Positions 7,852 through 17,393 of a DNA stretch of 64,000 nt are shown here, in pieces; position 1 is the first letter of the stretch; the number at the start of each line of letters is the position of its first letter. Location of the stretch: positions 62,001 through 126,000 of the forward strand of contig NZ_JAHEDV010000002.1 in NCBI RefSeq assembly GCF_024641065.1. The letters run 5' to 3'. The position numbers were made by a program, and so were the translations under genes. Origin of the DNA: Rhodoluna sp. Lineage in GTDB: Bacteria; Actinomycetota; Actinomycetes; Actinomycetales; Microbacteriaceae. A model generated the notes under the pieces. The model saw nothing but the letters and a program-made list of their open reading frames with translations, did no database searches and was not told the origin of the DNA.

Positions 7852-8608
7852 GTCACGGCAGCGGCTAAAGGGAACGTTGCTTAGAATCCTGCTCAAACGC
7901 TCGCCAGATGGAACAACGGGTGAAGAATATTTGATGAGCCTCGGTCACGATATTGGGCATAACCCAGCCGGCAAGCAGCCACGCTTAAAAATGATTTGGT
8001 TCTCGTACTTGGACGCTCTCCGAGACATGTGGTTCGACAGGACCAAATCCATTCAGGTAACTTGCCTAGTGCTTCTGTGCATATTCAGCATCGGGCTCTT
8101 GCCTGTATCTTCGATCCTGTTTGAAGTCGCCATTTTTAACGTTTTCTCGTACCTAATCACTCGTCGAACGCTGCAGAGCCTGCTCCGTTTTGAGTTGGTG
8201 CGACTCGAACTAATTTCTCTCGCAATGTACCTGTCGTATGCGGTGAGTCAGTGGTTGTTTTTCGGCGGCCCTCAAACTTCGTCAATTCCAATTTATCTTT
8301 TAGTGATTCCCTCAGTAGTACTCGGTCTAAGCCTGCTTTGCCTTAGCGGATTTACAGTAAGAGATCGAATTCCCGCTGACGACAGGCAGGTTCGGGTAGT
8401 TTTGTCAGCGTCGGTTCTACACATTCTCGCGGCAATAGAAATTGCCAGGGTGCAATTAGTTGCCAACAATGGCCCCCTCAGCATCGCTCACGAAGTGCTT
8501 AGCAACCTGAAAAGCACATTCGAAATTGGAGGAGTTTTCGTTGCTGCATACGGCCTATTTGAGATTTCGAGACTTGCCTCAGCTACGAGAGACAGAAGCG
8601 GCAATTAG
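7841..8608 (+). CDS. Unrecognised multi-pass membrane protein, partner of PadR regulator
   Basis: 255 residues, not assigned to a family. A basic, roughly 65-residue cytoplasmic N-terminus ('RQRLKGTLLRILLKRS') is followed by about five hydrophobic segments, near residues 72-105, 125-145, 150-175, 185-205 and 225-245. The N-terminal part ('EEYLMSLGHDIGHNPAG') is helical and may be soluble. It overlaps the PadR gene by 11 bases. PadR regulators often sit beside the membrane protein or exporter they control, so this is the likely target. Its TAG stop overlaps the convergent 58-residue gene by four bases. Function unknown. Confidence 0.72.
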   Translation: MWSRSRQRLKGTLLRILLKRSPDGTTGEEYLMSLGHDIGHNPAGKQPRLKMIWFSYLDALRDMWFDRTKSIQVTCLVLLCIFSIGLLPVSSILFEVAIFNVFSYLITRRTLQSLLRFELVRLELISLAMYLSYAVSQWLFFGGPQTSSIPIYLLVIPSVVLGLSLLCLSGFTVRDRIPADDRQVRVVLSASVLHILAAIEIARVQLVANNGPLSIAHEVLSNLKSTFEIGGVFVAAYGLFEISRLASATRDRSGN

Positions 8609-8781
8609 GGCTTCGGGGCGCCTTCGCGCTCAGCGCGCATCTCAGCTTCCATCTTTTGGTACACGGTGCGCTCTTTAGAGTCGGCGCGCAAAATGCCTCG
8701 CATCATCACCCAAAAAACGCCGCCAACAGCAACCGGTGGAACCAGCGCGAGAAGTGCATCCCAGAGAATTTGAACATCCAT
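8605..8781 (-). CDS. Conserved-looking 58-aa single-span membrane protein downstream of lysS
   Basis: Too short for the ORF track. Translation from the ATG at 8781 gives 58 residues beginning 'MDVQILWDALLALVPPVAVGG' with the hydrophobic stretch continuing to about residue 30, followed by a charged helical tail ('ADSKERTVYQKMEAEMRAER') and TAA. One membrane span with a cytoplasmic tail is predicted. A TAGGGT hexamer sits exactly six bases before the ATG, suggesting its own leaderless promoter. I recall similar small proteins after lysS in Microbacteriaceae, but cannot verify this here. Its stop overlaps the convergent membrane-protein gene by four bases. Confidence 0.72.
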   Translation of the reverse strand: MDVQILWDALLALVPPVAVGGVFWVMMRGILRADSKERTVYQKMEAEMRAEREGAPKP

Positions 8782-8787
8782 GATTTG

Positions 8788-8793
8788 ACCCTA
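8788..8793 (-). promoter_or_regulatory. Putative -10 element, leaderless start of the 58-aa gene
   Basis: The minus strand reads TAGGGT, then six bases, then ATG. With the last T at -7, transcription would begin on the A of the start codon, a common actinobacterial leaderless arrangement. No convincing -35 element is visible. Confidence 0.45.
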
Positions 8794-8834
8794 ACCTGCG
8801 AACCTGTGAGTTTCTAGAGCGATTGTTTTGGTGA

Positions 8835-10355
8835 CTACTTGACCAGCGGGAACATGATGGTCTCGCGAATGCCAAGGCCGGTGAGGCTCATTAGCAAACG
8901 GTCGATGCCCATGCCCATGCCGCCCGAAGGTGGCATGCCGAACTCAAGGGCTTTCAAGAAGTCTTCGTCTAGCTTCATTGCCTCAGGGTCGCCGGCTGCT
9001 GCCAAGGTAACCTGCTCAACAAAACGCTGGCGCTGAATAACCGGGTCAACCAACTCTGAATATCCGGTTGCCTGTTCATATCCTCGGATGTAAAGATCCC
9101 ACTTCTCGACTACGCCGCTCTTTGAACGGTGGTCGCGGGTAAGCGGTGAAGTGTCAACCGGAAAGTCGATCACGAAGGTTGGCTTGACAAGGTCACCCTT
9201 TACGAAGTGCTCCCACAGTTCTTCGACATATTTGCCGGCAAGTGGGTGCTCAATCTCGATTTCAACCGATGAAGCCAACTTCTTCAAATCTTCAATCGAA
9301 GTCTGCGGGGTGATGGTTTGACCACAGGCCTCGCTCAATGATTCATACATTGAAATGCGTGGCCAGTTGCCGCCAAGATCGTTGATCTCGCCATCTTCAA
9401 GAACTACCTGGTGAGTGCCGAAGACATCCATGGCGGCATTCTGAATTAGCTTCTGGGTTAGGTCAGCGATGGTGTTGTAGTCGCCATAAGCCTGATAGGC
9501 CTCGAGCATCGCAAACTCAGGTGAGTGAGTGCGGTCGGCGCCTTCGTTTCTAAAGTTGCGGTTGATTTCGAACACGCGGTCGATGCCACCAACCACTGCG
9601 CGCTTCAAGAAAAGCTCTGGTGCAATGCGCAAGAACAACTCGGTGTCGAAAGCATTTGAGTGAGTCTTGAATGGTCGGGCTGAAGCACCACCGTGAATGG
9701 TCTGAAGCATCGGGGTTTCTACCTCGAGAAACGCCTCTTGTTCAAAAGTGCGGCGAAGTGACTGCATGACCTTTGAGCGAATCTGCACTACCTCGCGAGC
9801 ACGGTCGCGAACGATCAGGTCAACATAGCGGTGACGAACGCGGTATTCCTCGCCCAGCTCGTTGTGAAGGTTTGGCAGCGGGCGAATGGTCTTTGCAGCC
9901 ATCAACCACTCGTCGGCAAGAATCGAAAGCTCGCCTCGCTTTGAGGTGATTACCTCGCCAGAGATGAACACGTGGTCACCAAGGTCAACGAGTTCTTTCC
10001 ACTCGTCTAGTCGCTCTTGGCCAACTTTGTCTAGCGACAACATTGCCTGGATGCGCTGACCCGAGCCAGCCTGAAGAGTTGCAAAACAGAGCTTGCCGGT
10101 GTTGCGCTGAAAAACAATTCGACCAGCGAGAGCGACTTTGTCACCGGTGGCAACATCGATCTCTAGGTCTGGGTAGCTGGCACGAACCTGATCAATGGTG
10201 TGAGTGATCGGAAGGGTCACTGGGTAGGCGTCGCCAAGTTCATTTAGGCGCTCGCGCTTGGCAAGACGAACAGCAATCTGCTCAGGCAGGTCTTGTTCTA
10301 GATCTTGCTCAATGTCTGGGTTGACATTGCCTGAACCGGTTGATTCTTGGCTCAT
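8835..10355 (-). CDS. lysS: Lysyl-tRNA synthetase (class II)
   Basis: 506 residues, normal for bacterial LysRS. The OB-fold anticodon-binding domain spans roughly residues 75-165 ('[16 protein letters not shown]'). Class II motif 2 is '[20 protein letters not shown]' and motif 3 '[11 protein letters not shown]'. It charges tRNA-Lys in the cytoplasm. An AGGAG ribosome site seven bases before the ATG sets the start. It follows panC by ten bases and is probably the last gene of the panC transcript; the small membrane protein downstream appears to have its own promoter. Confidence 0.98.
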   Translation of the reverse strand: MSQESTGSGNVNPDIEQDLEQDLPEQIAVRLAKRERLNELGDAYPVTLPITHTIDQVRASYPDLEIDVATGDKVALAGRIVFQRNTGKLCFATLQAGSGQRIQAMLSLDKVGQERLDEWKELVDLGDHVFISGEVITSKRGELSILADEWLMAAKTIRPLPNLHNELGEEYRVRHRYVDLIVRDRAREVVQIRSKVMQSLRRTFEQEAFLEVETPMLQTIHGGASARPFKTHSNAFDTELFLRIAPELFLKRAVVGGIDRVFEINRNFRNEGADRTHSPEFAMLEAYQAYGDYNTIADLTQKLIQNAAMDVFGTHQVVLEDGEINDLGGNWPRISMYESLSEACGQTITPQTSIEDLKKLASSVEIEIEHPLAGKYVEELWEHFVKGDLVKPTFVIDFPVDTSPLTRDHRSKSGVVEKWDLYIRGYEQATGYSELVDPVIQRQRFVEQVTLAAAGDPEAMKLDEDFLKALEFGMPPSGGMGMGIDRLLMSLTGLGIRETIMFPLVK

Positions 10356-10365
10356 GCGGGTGCTC

Positions 10366-11208
10366 CTAAAAAGTGATTTCGATGTTGTCGATCAAACGGG
10401 TGGTGCCGACAACCGCAGCTATCAGCATCAATGCCCGCCCTTTGAATGAATCTGGGATGGTTTCAAAGGTGTCAGCATCGACCAAGGCAATGTAATCAAG
10501 TTTAGCCTCAGGCACCTGAGACATCACTGCTCTGGCTGATTCTAGGGCGATGCTCGGTTTCTGGGCGGTGGCGTGACCGGCTCGAATGGCCGCCGAAAGT
10601 TGCTCGGCAACCTGGTGCGATGCTGCGTCAAGGTATCGGTTGCGGCTTGAGAGCGCGAGGCCACTTGGCTCTCGAACAATCGGTGCGCTAACAATCTGAA
10701 GCTGCGGGTAGTCAGTCTTGGCCATGCGGCGAATAAGAAAGAGCTGCTGTGCATCTTTTGCACCGAAAATTGCAAAATCAGGTTTCACCAAATCAAAGAG
10801 TCTGGCAACCACTGTGAGCATTCCGTCAAAGTGACCGGGGCGGGCAGCGCCTTCATAGCGAGTACCGATCTCACCTGAAAATTTAGTGACTGGGGCTGGT
10901 TGGCCATCTGGATACATCACGTCAACAGTCGGTGCAAAAAGCAGGTTAGCGCCAACCGACTCAAGGCTTTCAATATCTGCATCTAGAGTGCGCGGATATT
11001 TTTCGAAGTCTTCACCAACACCAAATTGAAGCGGGTTAACAAAGATAGAGACCACCACAAAATCGGCGTGATTGCGAGCAGCCGAGATTAGTGACAGGTG
11101 ACCGGCGTGAAGCGCACCCATGGTTGGCACAAAAGCGATTTTCTTGCCGGTTGATTGGGCAGCCTCAATGGCAGCGGCGAGTGATGTTGCGTCGTTGACG
11201 GTCTGCAT
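10366..11208 (-). CDS. panC: Pantoate--beta-alanine ligase
   Basis: 280 residues. The nucleotidyltransferase HIGH-type motif is '[14 protein letters not shown]' near the N-terminus; '[15 protein letters not shown]' and the KMSKS-like 'ALSSRNRYL' follow, all diagnostic of PanC. It joins pantoate and beta-alanine with ATP to make pantothenate, the coenzyme A precursor. The start overlaps the stop of the DUF2520 gene by one base (TAATG), indicating translational coupling. No panB or panD lies in the window. Confidence 0.97.
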   Translation of the reverse strand: MQTVNDATSLAAAIEAAQSTGKKIAFVPTMGALHAGHLSLISAARNHADFVVVSIFVNPLQFGVGEDFEKYPRTLDADIESLESVGANLLFAPTVDVMYPDGQPAPVTKFSGEIGTRYEGAARPGHFDGMLTVVARLFDLVKPDFAIFGAKDAQQLFLIRRMAKTDYPQLQIVSAPIVREPSGLALSSRNRYLDAASHQVAEQLSAAIRAGHATAQKPSIALESARAVMSQVPEAKLDYIALVDADTFETIPDSFKGRALMLIAAVVGTTRLIDNIEITF

Positions 11209-11915
11209 TAATCCAATAATTCTTCTGGGTCGATTTGTTGATAACCATCGGCAAGTGCCTGTTCAACTGAACTTCTAATTAGCGGGCCAAGCACCGCGCG
11301 CGGGCTTTCAATGCCAGCTGATTCAAGAAGCCCAATGGCTTGGTTGACGATCATCCGTGAAAAATTATTTGCCACCGTGATTGCCTCGGCATAAGCATTG
11401 CGGTCGTCTTCGCCGATTGTGATTGGTTCGGCGCCCATCTCGATAACCAAAGCTTGGGCAATCGGCAACGCAATGTTGGGTGCAGAAACCGCAAAATAAC
11501 TTTCGCGAATTTTTACTAGATCGATGCTGGTTCCGGTGAAGGTCATGGCTGGGTGAATGGCAAGCGGAATAACACCCTGTTGAGCGGCCGACTGCAGAAC
11601 GCCGTAGCCAAATTCGCCTGCGGTGTGAGCAACTAATTGACCCGGGCGCCATAAACCGGCTTCGGCAAAACCAGTAACGGTAGGCGCGATTTGCTCAGCC
11701 GGAATAGCGAGCAGAACTAGGTCGGCCTGCTCAATGATGCTCGGCACTGGCAAGACTTTGACGCCTGGCAAAAGTGATTCGGCCCGTTCAATGTTGGCTG
11801 GGGTTGTGGTGGCAACTCCGATTATCTGGTGACCTGCCGAAGCAAGGGCCTGACCTAGAACTGCACCGACTGGGCCAGCGCCAATAATGCCTACCGAGAG
11901 CCTGCCGTTGTTCAC
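11208..11915 (-). CDS. Rossmann-fold DUF2520 oxidoreductase-like protein
   Basis: 235 residues with a GTG start in a GTGA overlap with the upstream gene. The N-terminal NAD(P)-binding Rossmann domain begins 'VGIIGAGPVGAVLGQAL' and resembles 6-phosphogluconate dehydrogenase-like and pyrroline-5-carboxylate reductase-like folds. The helical DUF2520 domain includes 'PLAIHPAMTFTG' and 'NAYAEAITVANNF'. Its position upstream of panC is one I associate with actinobacteria and has led to guesses about a ketopantoate reductase role; the sequence does not settle this. Confidence 0.82.
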   Translation of the reverse strand: MNNGRLSVGIIGAGPVGAVLGQALASAGHQIIGVATTTPANIERAESLLPGVKVLPVPSIIEQADLVLLAIPAEQIAPTVTGFAEAGLWRPGQLVAHTAGEFGYGVLQSAAQQGVIPLAIHPAMTFTGTSIDLVKIRESYFAVSAPNIALPIAQALVIEMGAEPITIGEDDRNAYAEAITVANNFSRMIVNQAIGLLESAGIESPRAVLGPLIRSSVEQALADGYQQIDPEELLD

Positions 11916-12451
11916 GCTGGGTTCGCTTCGATGTTTTTGGCTCCACTTTGGCTGCTGGCTTCGCCATTCGAATCATCACGGATTCGGCACACGCGCTCAA
12001 TTACCCAGCCGGCAATGAGCATCAACAGGGCCCCGATTAGAGCCGCTAGGTTGTACCAAATTGCGGCCGTTATTACCGGCGCGCTCAATTGCAGCCAAAC
12101 CAGGCCGAGCTGCCAACCAAAGAAAATGGCTCCGGCAACTGCTATTGCTTTAGCAAGCAAAACTACGCGCACTGCATAGAACGGATTAATCAGAGTGCGA
12201 GGTTTGGCTGTTTTTGAAGCTGAGGCAAGTTTGGTTTTGCCTGCGCTTCGATAAGCGCGAATCATGGGCAATGCAAACAACACCAGCAAGATGGCGATCA
12301 GCGGAAGGGTGATTATGAGGCTCAGCGTTGCGATTGGCACCTGGCCGCCGCTGGCAACAATCAACTTTGGCACCAGGTAGCCGGCGGTCGTTGAAATTAC
12401 TGCCCAGGCAAGAAGCGTCTGAAATTTAGTTGGTTTCACTTGACCGGCCAA
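11912..12451 (-). CDS. DUF3180 family membrane protein
   Basis: 179 residues with four hydrophobic segments (about residues 10-30, 40-62, 95-117 and 130-153) and a basic loop between the second and third pairs. The pattern and its position between folK and the DUF2520/panC genes match the actinobacterial DUF3180 family, whose function is unknown to me. It overlaps folK by 16 bases and the downstream gene by four, so it is within the folate-pantothenate operon. Confidence 0.8.
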   Translation of the reverse strand: MAGQVKPTKFQTLLAWAVISTTAGYLVPKLIVASGGQVPIATLSLIITLPLIAILLVLFALPMIRAYRSAGKTKLASASKTAKPRTLINPFYAVRVVLLAKAIAVAGAIFFGWQLGLVWLQLSAPVITAAIWYNLAALIGALLMLIAGWVIERVCRIRDDSNGEASSQSGAKNIEANPA

Positions 12452-12933
12452 ACCTGATTCTTCAGTGGCTCAGCAAGAGCTGCGACTGAGCCGTATCCGG
12501 GCAAAATTGCATCTGGTTCAAGCATCGCCCAAGGTACCAAAACAAAGGCCCGCTCAAAAGCTCGAGGGTGCGGAATGGTGAGTTCTTTGGTTGCTTTCAA
12601 AACATCGCCATAGGTAATGATGTCGATGTCGAGAGTGCGCGAACCCCAACGTTCAACACGAATTCGCCCGTGCTCGGTTTCGATTCTTCGAATCTCGGCA
12701 AGCAGCTCTTTTGGCTTCAACGTTGTGTCGATGCGAACCACGCCGTTGTAGTAGTTGGGTTTGGTTTCATCTAAACCAGCCTCGGTCATTGCGGCTGACT
12801 CGACCAATGGCGAGCACATCACACCCTTGATTCCAGGCGTAACGGCAAGTGACTTTAGTGCCGAGCGAATAGTCTTGCGGCGTTTGCCGAGGTTTCCGCC
12901 GATGGCCAAGATTGCCCGAACCGATTCAGCCAT
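12436..12933 (-). CDS. folK: 2-amino-4-hydroxy-6-hydroxymethyldihydropteridine pyrophosphokinase
   Basis: 165 residues. The signature 'RWGSRTLDIDIITYG' is near-identical to the HPPK pattern, preceded by 'AIGGNLGKR' and followed by 'IPHPRAFERAFVLVPWAML'. It transfers pyrophosphate from ATP to the pterin before FolP adds p-aminobenzoate. The start abuts the folB stop (one-base overlap at 12933). Third step of the folate block folE-folP-folB-folK encoded here in transcription order. Confidence 0.97.
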   Translation of the reverse strand: MAESVRAILAIGGNLGKRRKTIRSALKSLAVTPGIKGVMCSPLVESAAMTEAGLDETKPNYYNGVVRIDTTLKPKELLAEIRRIETEHGRIRVERWGSRTLDIDIITYGDVLKATKELTIPHPRAFERAFVLVPWAMLEPDAILPGYGSVAALAEPLKNQVWPVK

Positions 12934-13325
12934 TACTTGTCTTTCTTGGCTTTTACGGTGACCGAGACATCCTTGAATTCATAGATGATTGGCGCGTTTG
13001 GCTTGTGAACTGTGATCTCAGCTTTTTGAACCGGGCCAGCAGGGCCACCCCAGTTGAGCACGAGGTCGAGCAGTCGTTGAGCAAGAGTTTCAAGAAGGTC
13101 GACCGGCTGCTGCTTGACGTTGTCGACGATGGCTTTGGCTAAGTCGCCGTAGTGCACAGTGTGATTTAGGTCGTCGTTGAAAGCAGCGCGATCGCCCTCG
13201 ATCCAGACGGTTGCGTCAACATAAAAGTCTTGGCCATTCTGGCGCTCAAAATCGAAAACACCGTGGTGCGCATAAACACGCAAGCCAGTTAGCTTGATCT
13301 TGTGGCGCTGTGGTTTTGAACTCAT
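12933..13325 (-). CDS. folB: Dihydroneopterin aldolase
   Basis: 130 residues. 'GLRVYAHHGVFDFERQNGQDF' (trimmed here to the family core 'AHHGVFDFER') and the later 'HTVHYGDLAKAI' and 'LLETLAQRL' are the FolB hallmarks, the glutamate in the first block and conserved lysine in the last strand being expected active-site residues. It cleaves dihydroneopterin to the hydroxymethyl pterin used by FolK. Located three bases after folP and overlapping folK by one base. Confidence 0.96.
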   Translation of the reverse strand: MSSKPQRHKIKLTGLRVYAHHGVFDFERQNGQDFYVDATVWIEGDRAAFNDDLNHTVHYGDLAKAIVDNVKQQPVDLLETLAQRLLDLVLNWGGPAGPVQKAEITVHKPNAPIIYEFKDVSVTVKAKKDK

Positions 13326-13328
13326 GAT

Positions 13329-14213
13329 TCAACTCTGCCCTTTGGCTTGATTCTCGGCAACTCGCAACGCCTCGACCACGGCAATGGCATCACTGGTGGC
13401 AATCACGTTGTGAACGCGAACTCCCCAGATTTTGCGCTGAAGAAGAAGTGCGGTCAGAACGGCAGTGGCAAGGTCTCGGCGATCGTTTGAAATTTGCTCT
13501 GCGCCATCAAGGTCGGTTTCGAGTATCCCCGCGATGAACCGCTTGCGACTTGCACCAACCAAAATCGGTAGGTCGAGTTTTTCAAGTTCATCAAGCCTGG
13601 CGACTAACTGCCAGTTTTGCTGCATGTCTTTGGCAAAACCTAGGCCCGGATCAACGATGATGCGATTGCGGCTAATGCCGGCTGCCATGGCGGCATCAAC
13701 TCGCTGCTGAATTTCAAGTGCTACTTCGCGAGCGATGTCGTCGTATTGGTTGTTTTTATCCATCTCGGTGCTGAAACCGCGCCAGTGAGAAATCACAACT
13801 TTTGCACCGGTAGCCGCAACTAAATCAAACATCTTTTCGTCCGCTAAACCGCCTGATACATCGTTGATGATTGACGCTCCAGCGGCAACTGCAGCCAAGG
13901 CCGTTGTGGCATTCATGGTGTCGATACTGATGAGCACGTCTCGGCGATTGATCGACGCCAACTCGGCAGCAATGGCTTCGATTACTGGAACCACTCGCGC
14001 TAGCTCGACCGCCGGGGCCACTCGGGTTGCACCAGGGCGAGTCGATTCGCCACCAACGTCGATGATGTTTGCACCGCCCAAGACCAGTAGGCGGGCGTGA
14101 ACAAGTGCTGATTGCACGGATGTGTACTCGCCGCCATCGCTAAACGAATCAGGAGTCACATTGAGAACTCCCATAACCATTGGCTTCACGAAGGTCATGG
14201 AGTTTTGGCTCAC
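13329..14213 (-). CDS. folP: Dihydropteroate synthase
   Basis: 294 residues, a TIM barrel. Diagnostic blocks in order: 'VMGVLNVTPDSFSDGG', 'IIDVGGESTRPGA', 'ISIDTMNA', 'INDVSGG', 'IIVDPGLGFAKD' and 'VGASRKRFI'. It condenses p-aminobenzoate with the pterin pyrophosphate and is the sulfonamide target. It overlaps folE by an ATGA junction, so the two are translationally coupled. Confidence 0.98.
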   Translation of the reverse strand: MSQNSMTFVKPMVMGVLNVTPDSFSDGGEYTSVQSALVHARLLVLGGANIIDVGGESTRPGATRVAPAVELARVVPVIEAIAAELASINRRDVLISIDTMNATTALAAVAAGASIINDVSGGLADEKMFDLVAATGAKVVISHWRGFSTEMDKNNQYDDIAREVALEIQQRVDAAMAAGISRNRIIVDPGLGFAKDMQQNWQLVARLDELEKLDLPILVGASRKRFIAGILETDLDGAEQISNDRRDLATAVLTALLLQRKIWGVRVHNVIATSDAIAVVEALRVAENQAKGQS

Positions 14214-14764
14214 TTAGAAATCAGTCCCATGACTTCGGCACGCGAAGCAGGTTCTGCATAGATTCCGCGGGCAGCCATGGTGATGGTGTTAGCTTCAGGC
14301 TGTCGAGCACCTCGAGAAACAACACAGTGGTGGCGAGCCTGAATTACCACGACAACACCCTTGGTTCCTAGGCCTTCTTCAAGCGCATCGGCAATCTGCG
14401 CAGTTAGGTTCTCTTGCAACTGCGGGCGAGCAGCAACAATTTCAACCAGCTTTGGCAACCGGCCAAGACCGACCACTCGGTCAGAAGGCAAATAGGCGAT
14501 GTGTGCAACACCGGTGAACGGCAACAGGTGGTGCTCGCAAATTGAAACAAAGTCGATATCTTTGAGAATCACAACATCGGTGTGTTCTGCCTCAAAGGTG
14601 TCACTCAGTGCAATGCGAGCGTCTACCCCAACACCTTTGAAAAATTCTGCATACGCTTCAGCGACCTTTTGCGGGGTGGCTTGAAGCTCATCCCGGTTTG
14701 GGTCTTCTCCGATTGCCGAGAGTAATTCGACAACCGCAGCCTGAATGCGTGCAGAATCAATCAT
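14210..14764 (-). CDS. folE: GTP cyclohydrolase I
   Basis: 184 residues, typical for the compact bacterial form. Zinc ligands are visible in 'ICEHHLLPFTG' and in the later 'ARHHCVVSRGAR'; 'GLGRLPKLVEI' and 'RPQLQENLT' are further family blocks. It converts GTP to dihydroneopterin triphosphate, the first committed folate step. The gene starts immediately after the ftsH stop with no gap, placing ftsH and the folate genes in one transcription unit, a conserved actinobacterial order. Confidence 0.98.
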   Translation of the reverse strand: MIDSARIQAAVVELLSAIGEDPNRDELQATPQKVAEAYAEFFKGVGVDARIALSDTFEAEHTDVVILKDIDFVSICEHHLLPFTGVAHIAYLPSDRVVGLGRLPKLVEIVAARPQLQENLTAQIADALEEGLGTKGVVVVIQARHHCVVSRGARQPEANTITMAARGIYAEPASRAEVMGLISK

Positions 14765-16816
14765 TTATTTCTCAGATGTCTTCTTAGCTGCCGGCTTGCT
14801 TGGTGCTGACTTAGCGGCCGGCTTGCGCACTGCAGGCTTTTTGGCCGCTGGCTTTGCAGCAACTTCAGCCTTCTTCGCGGCAGCAGCTGCTGCCTTTGCC
14901 TTAGCAGCTGAAGAACCCTTGACCGGAATAGCGATAGGGCCCTGCTTTGAAACTGGACGAGTCTTCTTTGATAGCCACTGGCTGCGAAGCGGAAGCTTCT
15001 TAACCGGCTTGAAGATCTGAGCGATATCTTCTGCTTGAAGAGTCTCGCGCTCCATCAGTTGCTTAGCCATTTCATCCAAGACCTTGCGGTTCTGGTTCAG
15101 AGCCTTGTAAGCCTCATCGTGAGCCGCGTCGAGAATTGCACGAACCTCGGCGTCAATCTGCTGGGCAGTTGCCTCAGAGTATTCGCGAGCCTGAGCCATG
15201 TCGCGACCGATGAAAACTTCGCCCCCACCGCCAAAGCTCACGGCACCGAGTGTCGATGAGAAACCATACTTGGTGACCATCTCGCGGGCAATGTGGGTTG
15301 CCTTCTCGAAGTCATTTGACGCACCGGTGGTTGGGTCGTGGAACACGATTTCTTCAGCAACGCGGCCACCCATTGCGTAGGCAATCTGGTCTAGCAGCTG
15401 GTTGCGTGAAACGCTGTAACGGTCTTCAAGTGGCAACACCATGGTGTAGCCAAGAGCACGGCCGCGAGGCAAAATGGTGACCTTTGAAACTGGGTCGCTG
15501 TGGTTCAGCGAAGCAGCAACCAGTGCGTGGCCAGCCTCGTGATATGCGGTGTTCAGGCGCTCACGGTCTTGCATCAAACGGGTCTTCTTCTGAGGCCCTC
15601 CGATGACTCGGTCAATGGCTTCATCCAAGGTAGCAGCGGTGATTTCTGACTCGTTCTGACGAGCGGTCAAAAGCGCAGCCTCGTTTAGAACGTTGGCCAG
15701 GTCGGCACCGGTGAAACCAGGCGTGCGTCTTGCAACCGAAGCCATGTCGACGTCAGCAGCAATTGGCTTGCCCTTTGCGTGAACCTTCAGGATCTGTTCG
15801 CGACCTAGTTGGTCAGGTGCGCCAACGCCGATCTGTCGGTCAAATCGACCTGGGCGCAGCAATGCTGGGTCAAGAATGTCAGGTCGGTTGGTTGCCGCGA
15901 TCAAAATCACGTTAGTCTTGGTGTCAAAACCATCCATCTCAACCAGCAACTGGTTCAGAGTTTGCTCACGCTCGTCGTTACCGCCGCCGATTCCAGCGCC
16001 TCGGTGGCGACCAACTGCATCGATTTCGTCAACAAAGATGATGGCTGGGGCAGCCTGCTTGGCCTGCTCAAACAAATCGCGAACGCGTGATGCACCAACA
16101 CCAACAAACATTTCTACGAAGTCTGAACCTGAGATGGCGAAGAATGGAACACCCGCTTCACCAGCAACGGCCTTAGCCACCAAAGTCTTACCGGTTCCCG
16201 GAGGGCCATAAAGCAAAACACCGCGAGGAATCTTTGCGCCCAACTTCTGAAACTTCTCAGGCTCTTTCAAGAACTCTTTGATTTCTTGTAGTTCTTCTAG
16301 TGCCTCGTCAGTGCCAGCAACGTCTGCAAAAGTCACGTTTGACTGCTCTTTGTTAACCAACTTGGCTTTCGACTTGCCAAAGTTCATCACCTTGCTGTTG
16401 CCGCCCTGAAGGCCCGACATCAAGAACCAGAAAATTGCACCAATGATCACGAACGGAAGCAATGTTCCAAGAAGAGCCAAGAACCAAGGGGTCTTCTGAA
16501 CGTCATCGTTGAAGCCCTTGCTGATCTTTGCAGCGGCAATTGCCTCGGTAACCTGCGCACCTCGAGCAGCCACGTAATAGAACTGAACGTCTTTGCCGTA
16601 CTTTGAATCGGCGGTGGTCAGGGTTACATCAACGCGCTGGTCGGTGCCAAGGATGACAACCTTCTCGGCCTTGCCATCAGCGATCAGCTGAAGGCCATAA
16701 GCGGTGTCAACCTGTTTTACGGTTGAGCTGTTGATCATTGAAGAGCCGATCAACAGAACCATTACAGCGACAAAAATCCATACAAATGGGCCGCTAAGCA
16801 GTTTCTTGAAGTTCAT
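14765..16816 (-). CDS. ftsH: ATP-dependent zinc metalloprotease FtsH
   Basis: 683 residues. Two membrane segments (about residues 8-26 and 107-133) flank an extracytoplasmic domain. The AAA+ module has Walker A 'GPPGTGKT', Walker B '[11 protein letters not shown]' and the second region of homology '[19 protein letters not shown]'; the protease domain has 'HEAGHAL'. It degrades membrane and short-lived cytosolic proteins. The last 60 or so residues form a low-complexity Ala/Lys/Pro tail, which is longer and more lysine-rich than the catalytic core requires. The ribosome site is poorly placed, with GAGG about 13 bases before ATG. Confidence 0.97.
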   Translation of the reverse strand: MNFKKLLSGPFVWIFVAVMVLLIGSSMINSSTVKQVDTAYGLQLIADGKAEKVVILGTDQRVDVTLTTADSKYGKDVQFYYVAARGAQVTEAIAAAKISKGFNDDVQKTPWFLALLGTLLPFVIIGAIFWFLMSGLQGGNSKVMNFGKSKAKLVNKEQSNVTFADVAGTDEALEELQEIKEFLKEPEKFQKLGAKIPRGVLLYGPPGTGKTLVAKAVAGEAGVPFFAISGSDFVEMFVGVGASRVRDLFEQAKQAAPAIIFVDEIDAVGRHRGAGIGGGNDEREQTLNQLLVEMDGFDTKTNVILIAATNRPDILDPALLRPGRFDRQIGVGAPDQLGREQILKVHAKGKPIAADVDMASVARRTPGFTGADLANVLNEAALLTARQNESEITAATLDEAIDRVIGGPQKKTRLMQDRERLNTAYHEAGHALVAASLNHSDPVSKVTILPRGRALGYTMVLPLEDRYSVSRNQLLDQIAYAMGGRVAEEIVFHDPTTGASNDFEKATHIAREMVTKYGFSSTLGAVSFGGGGEVFIGRDMAQAREYSEATAQQIDAEVRAILDAAHDEAYKALNQNRKVLDEMAKQLMERETLQAEDIAQIFKPVKKLPLRSQWLSKKTRPVSKQGPIAIPVKGSSAAKAKAAAAAAKKAEVAAKPAAKKPAVRKPAAKSAPSKPAAKKTSEK

Positions 16817-16841
16817 GAGTGAGGTCTAGCCTCATTCCTTT

Positions 16842-17393
16842 CTAGGAGTAAACAGCTGGTGAGAGAATGGCCACACCTTTTAGGGTGCGGTATTTCTCGC
16901 TGTAGTCGAGGCCATAGCCAACGACGAATTCATTCGGAATATCAAAACCGACAAGTGAGACATTTACTTCCACTTTTGCGGCAGCAGGTTTGCGAAGCAG
17001 TGCAACAACCTCAACTGAGGCTGCGCCTCGAGCCTCAAGATTGCCGACTAACCAGCTCAGAGTTAGACCTGAGTCGATGATGTCTTCAATGATCACAACG
17101 TGACGGCCGAGCACGTCAGCATCCAAGTCTTTAAGAATTCGAACCACGCCTGAAGATACGGTGCCTGAACCGTATGAAGAAACAGCCATCCAGTCCATCG
17201 ATACCGGAATCTGCATTGCACGCGAGATGTCAGCCATGAACATGACTGCGCCCTTTAGAACACCAACCAGAAGCAGGTCTTTGTCTGCGTATTTTTCATC
17301 CAGGGCGGCTGCAAGCTCTGCCACTCGGGTGTTGATCTGTTCTTCAGTAACAAGAATTTCGGTGATCTGATCTTCTACCTGTGAAAGGTCCAC
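16842..17393 (-). CDS. hpt: Hypoxanthine phosphoribosyltransferase
   Basis: 183 residues, GTG start. The PRPP-binding loop 'VVIIEDIIDSGLTLSWL' and the early 'LLLVGVLKGAVMFMADI' are diagnostic; 'DFGY'-type substrate contacts correspond to 'VGYGLDYSEKYR'. It salvages hypoxanthine and guanine to IMP and GMP. It is directly contiguous with tilS (no intergenic bases), the usual actinobacterial tilS-hpt-ftsH order. Confidence 0.97.
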   Translation of the reverse strand: MDLSQVEDQITEILVTEEQINTRVAELAAALDEKYADKDLLLVGVLKGAVMFMADISRAMQIPVSMDWMAVSSYGSGTVSSGVVRILKDLDADVLGRHVVIIEDIIDSGLTLSWLVGNLEARGAASVEVVALLRKPAAAKVEVNVSLVGFDIPNEFVVGYGLDYSEKYRTLKGVAILSPAVYS

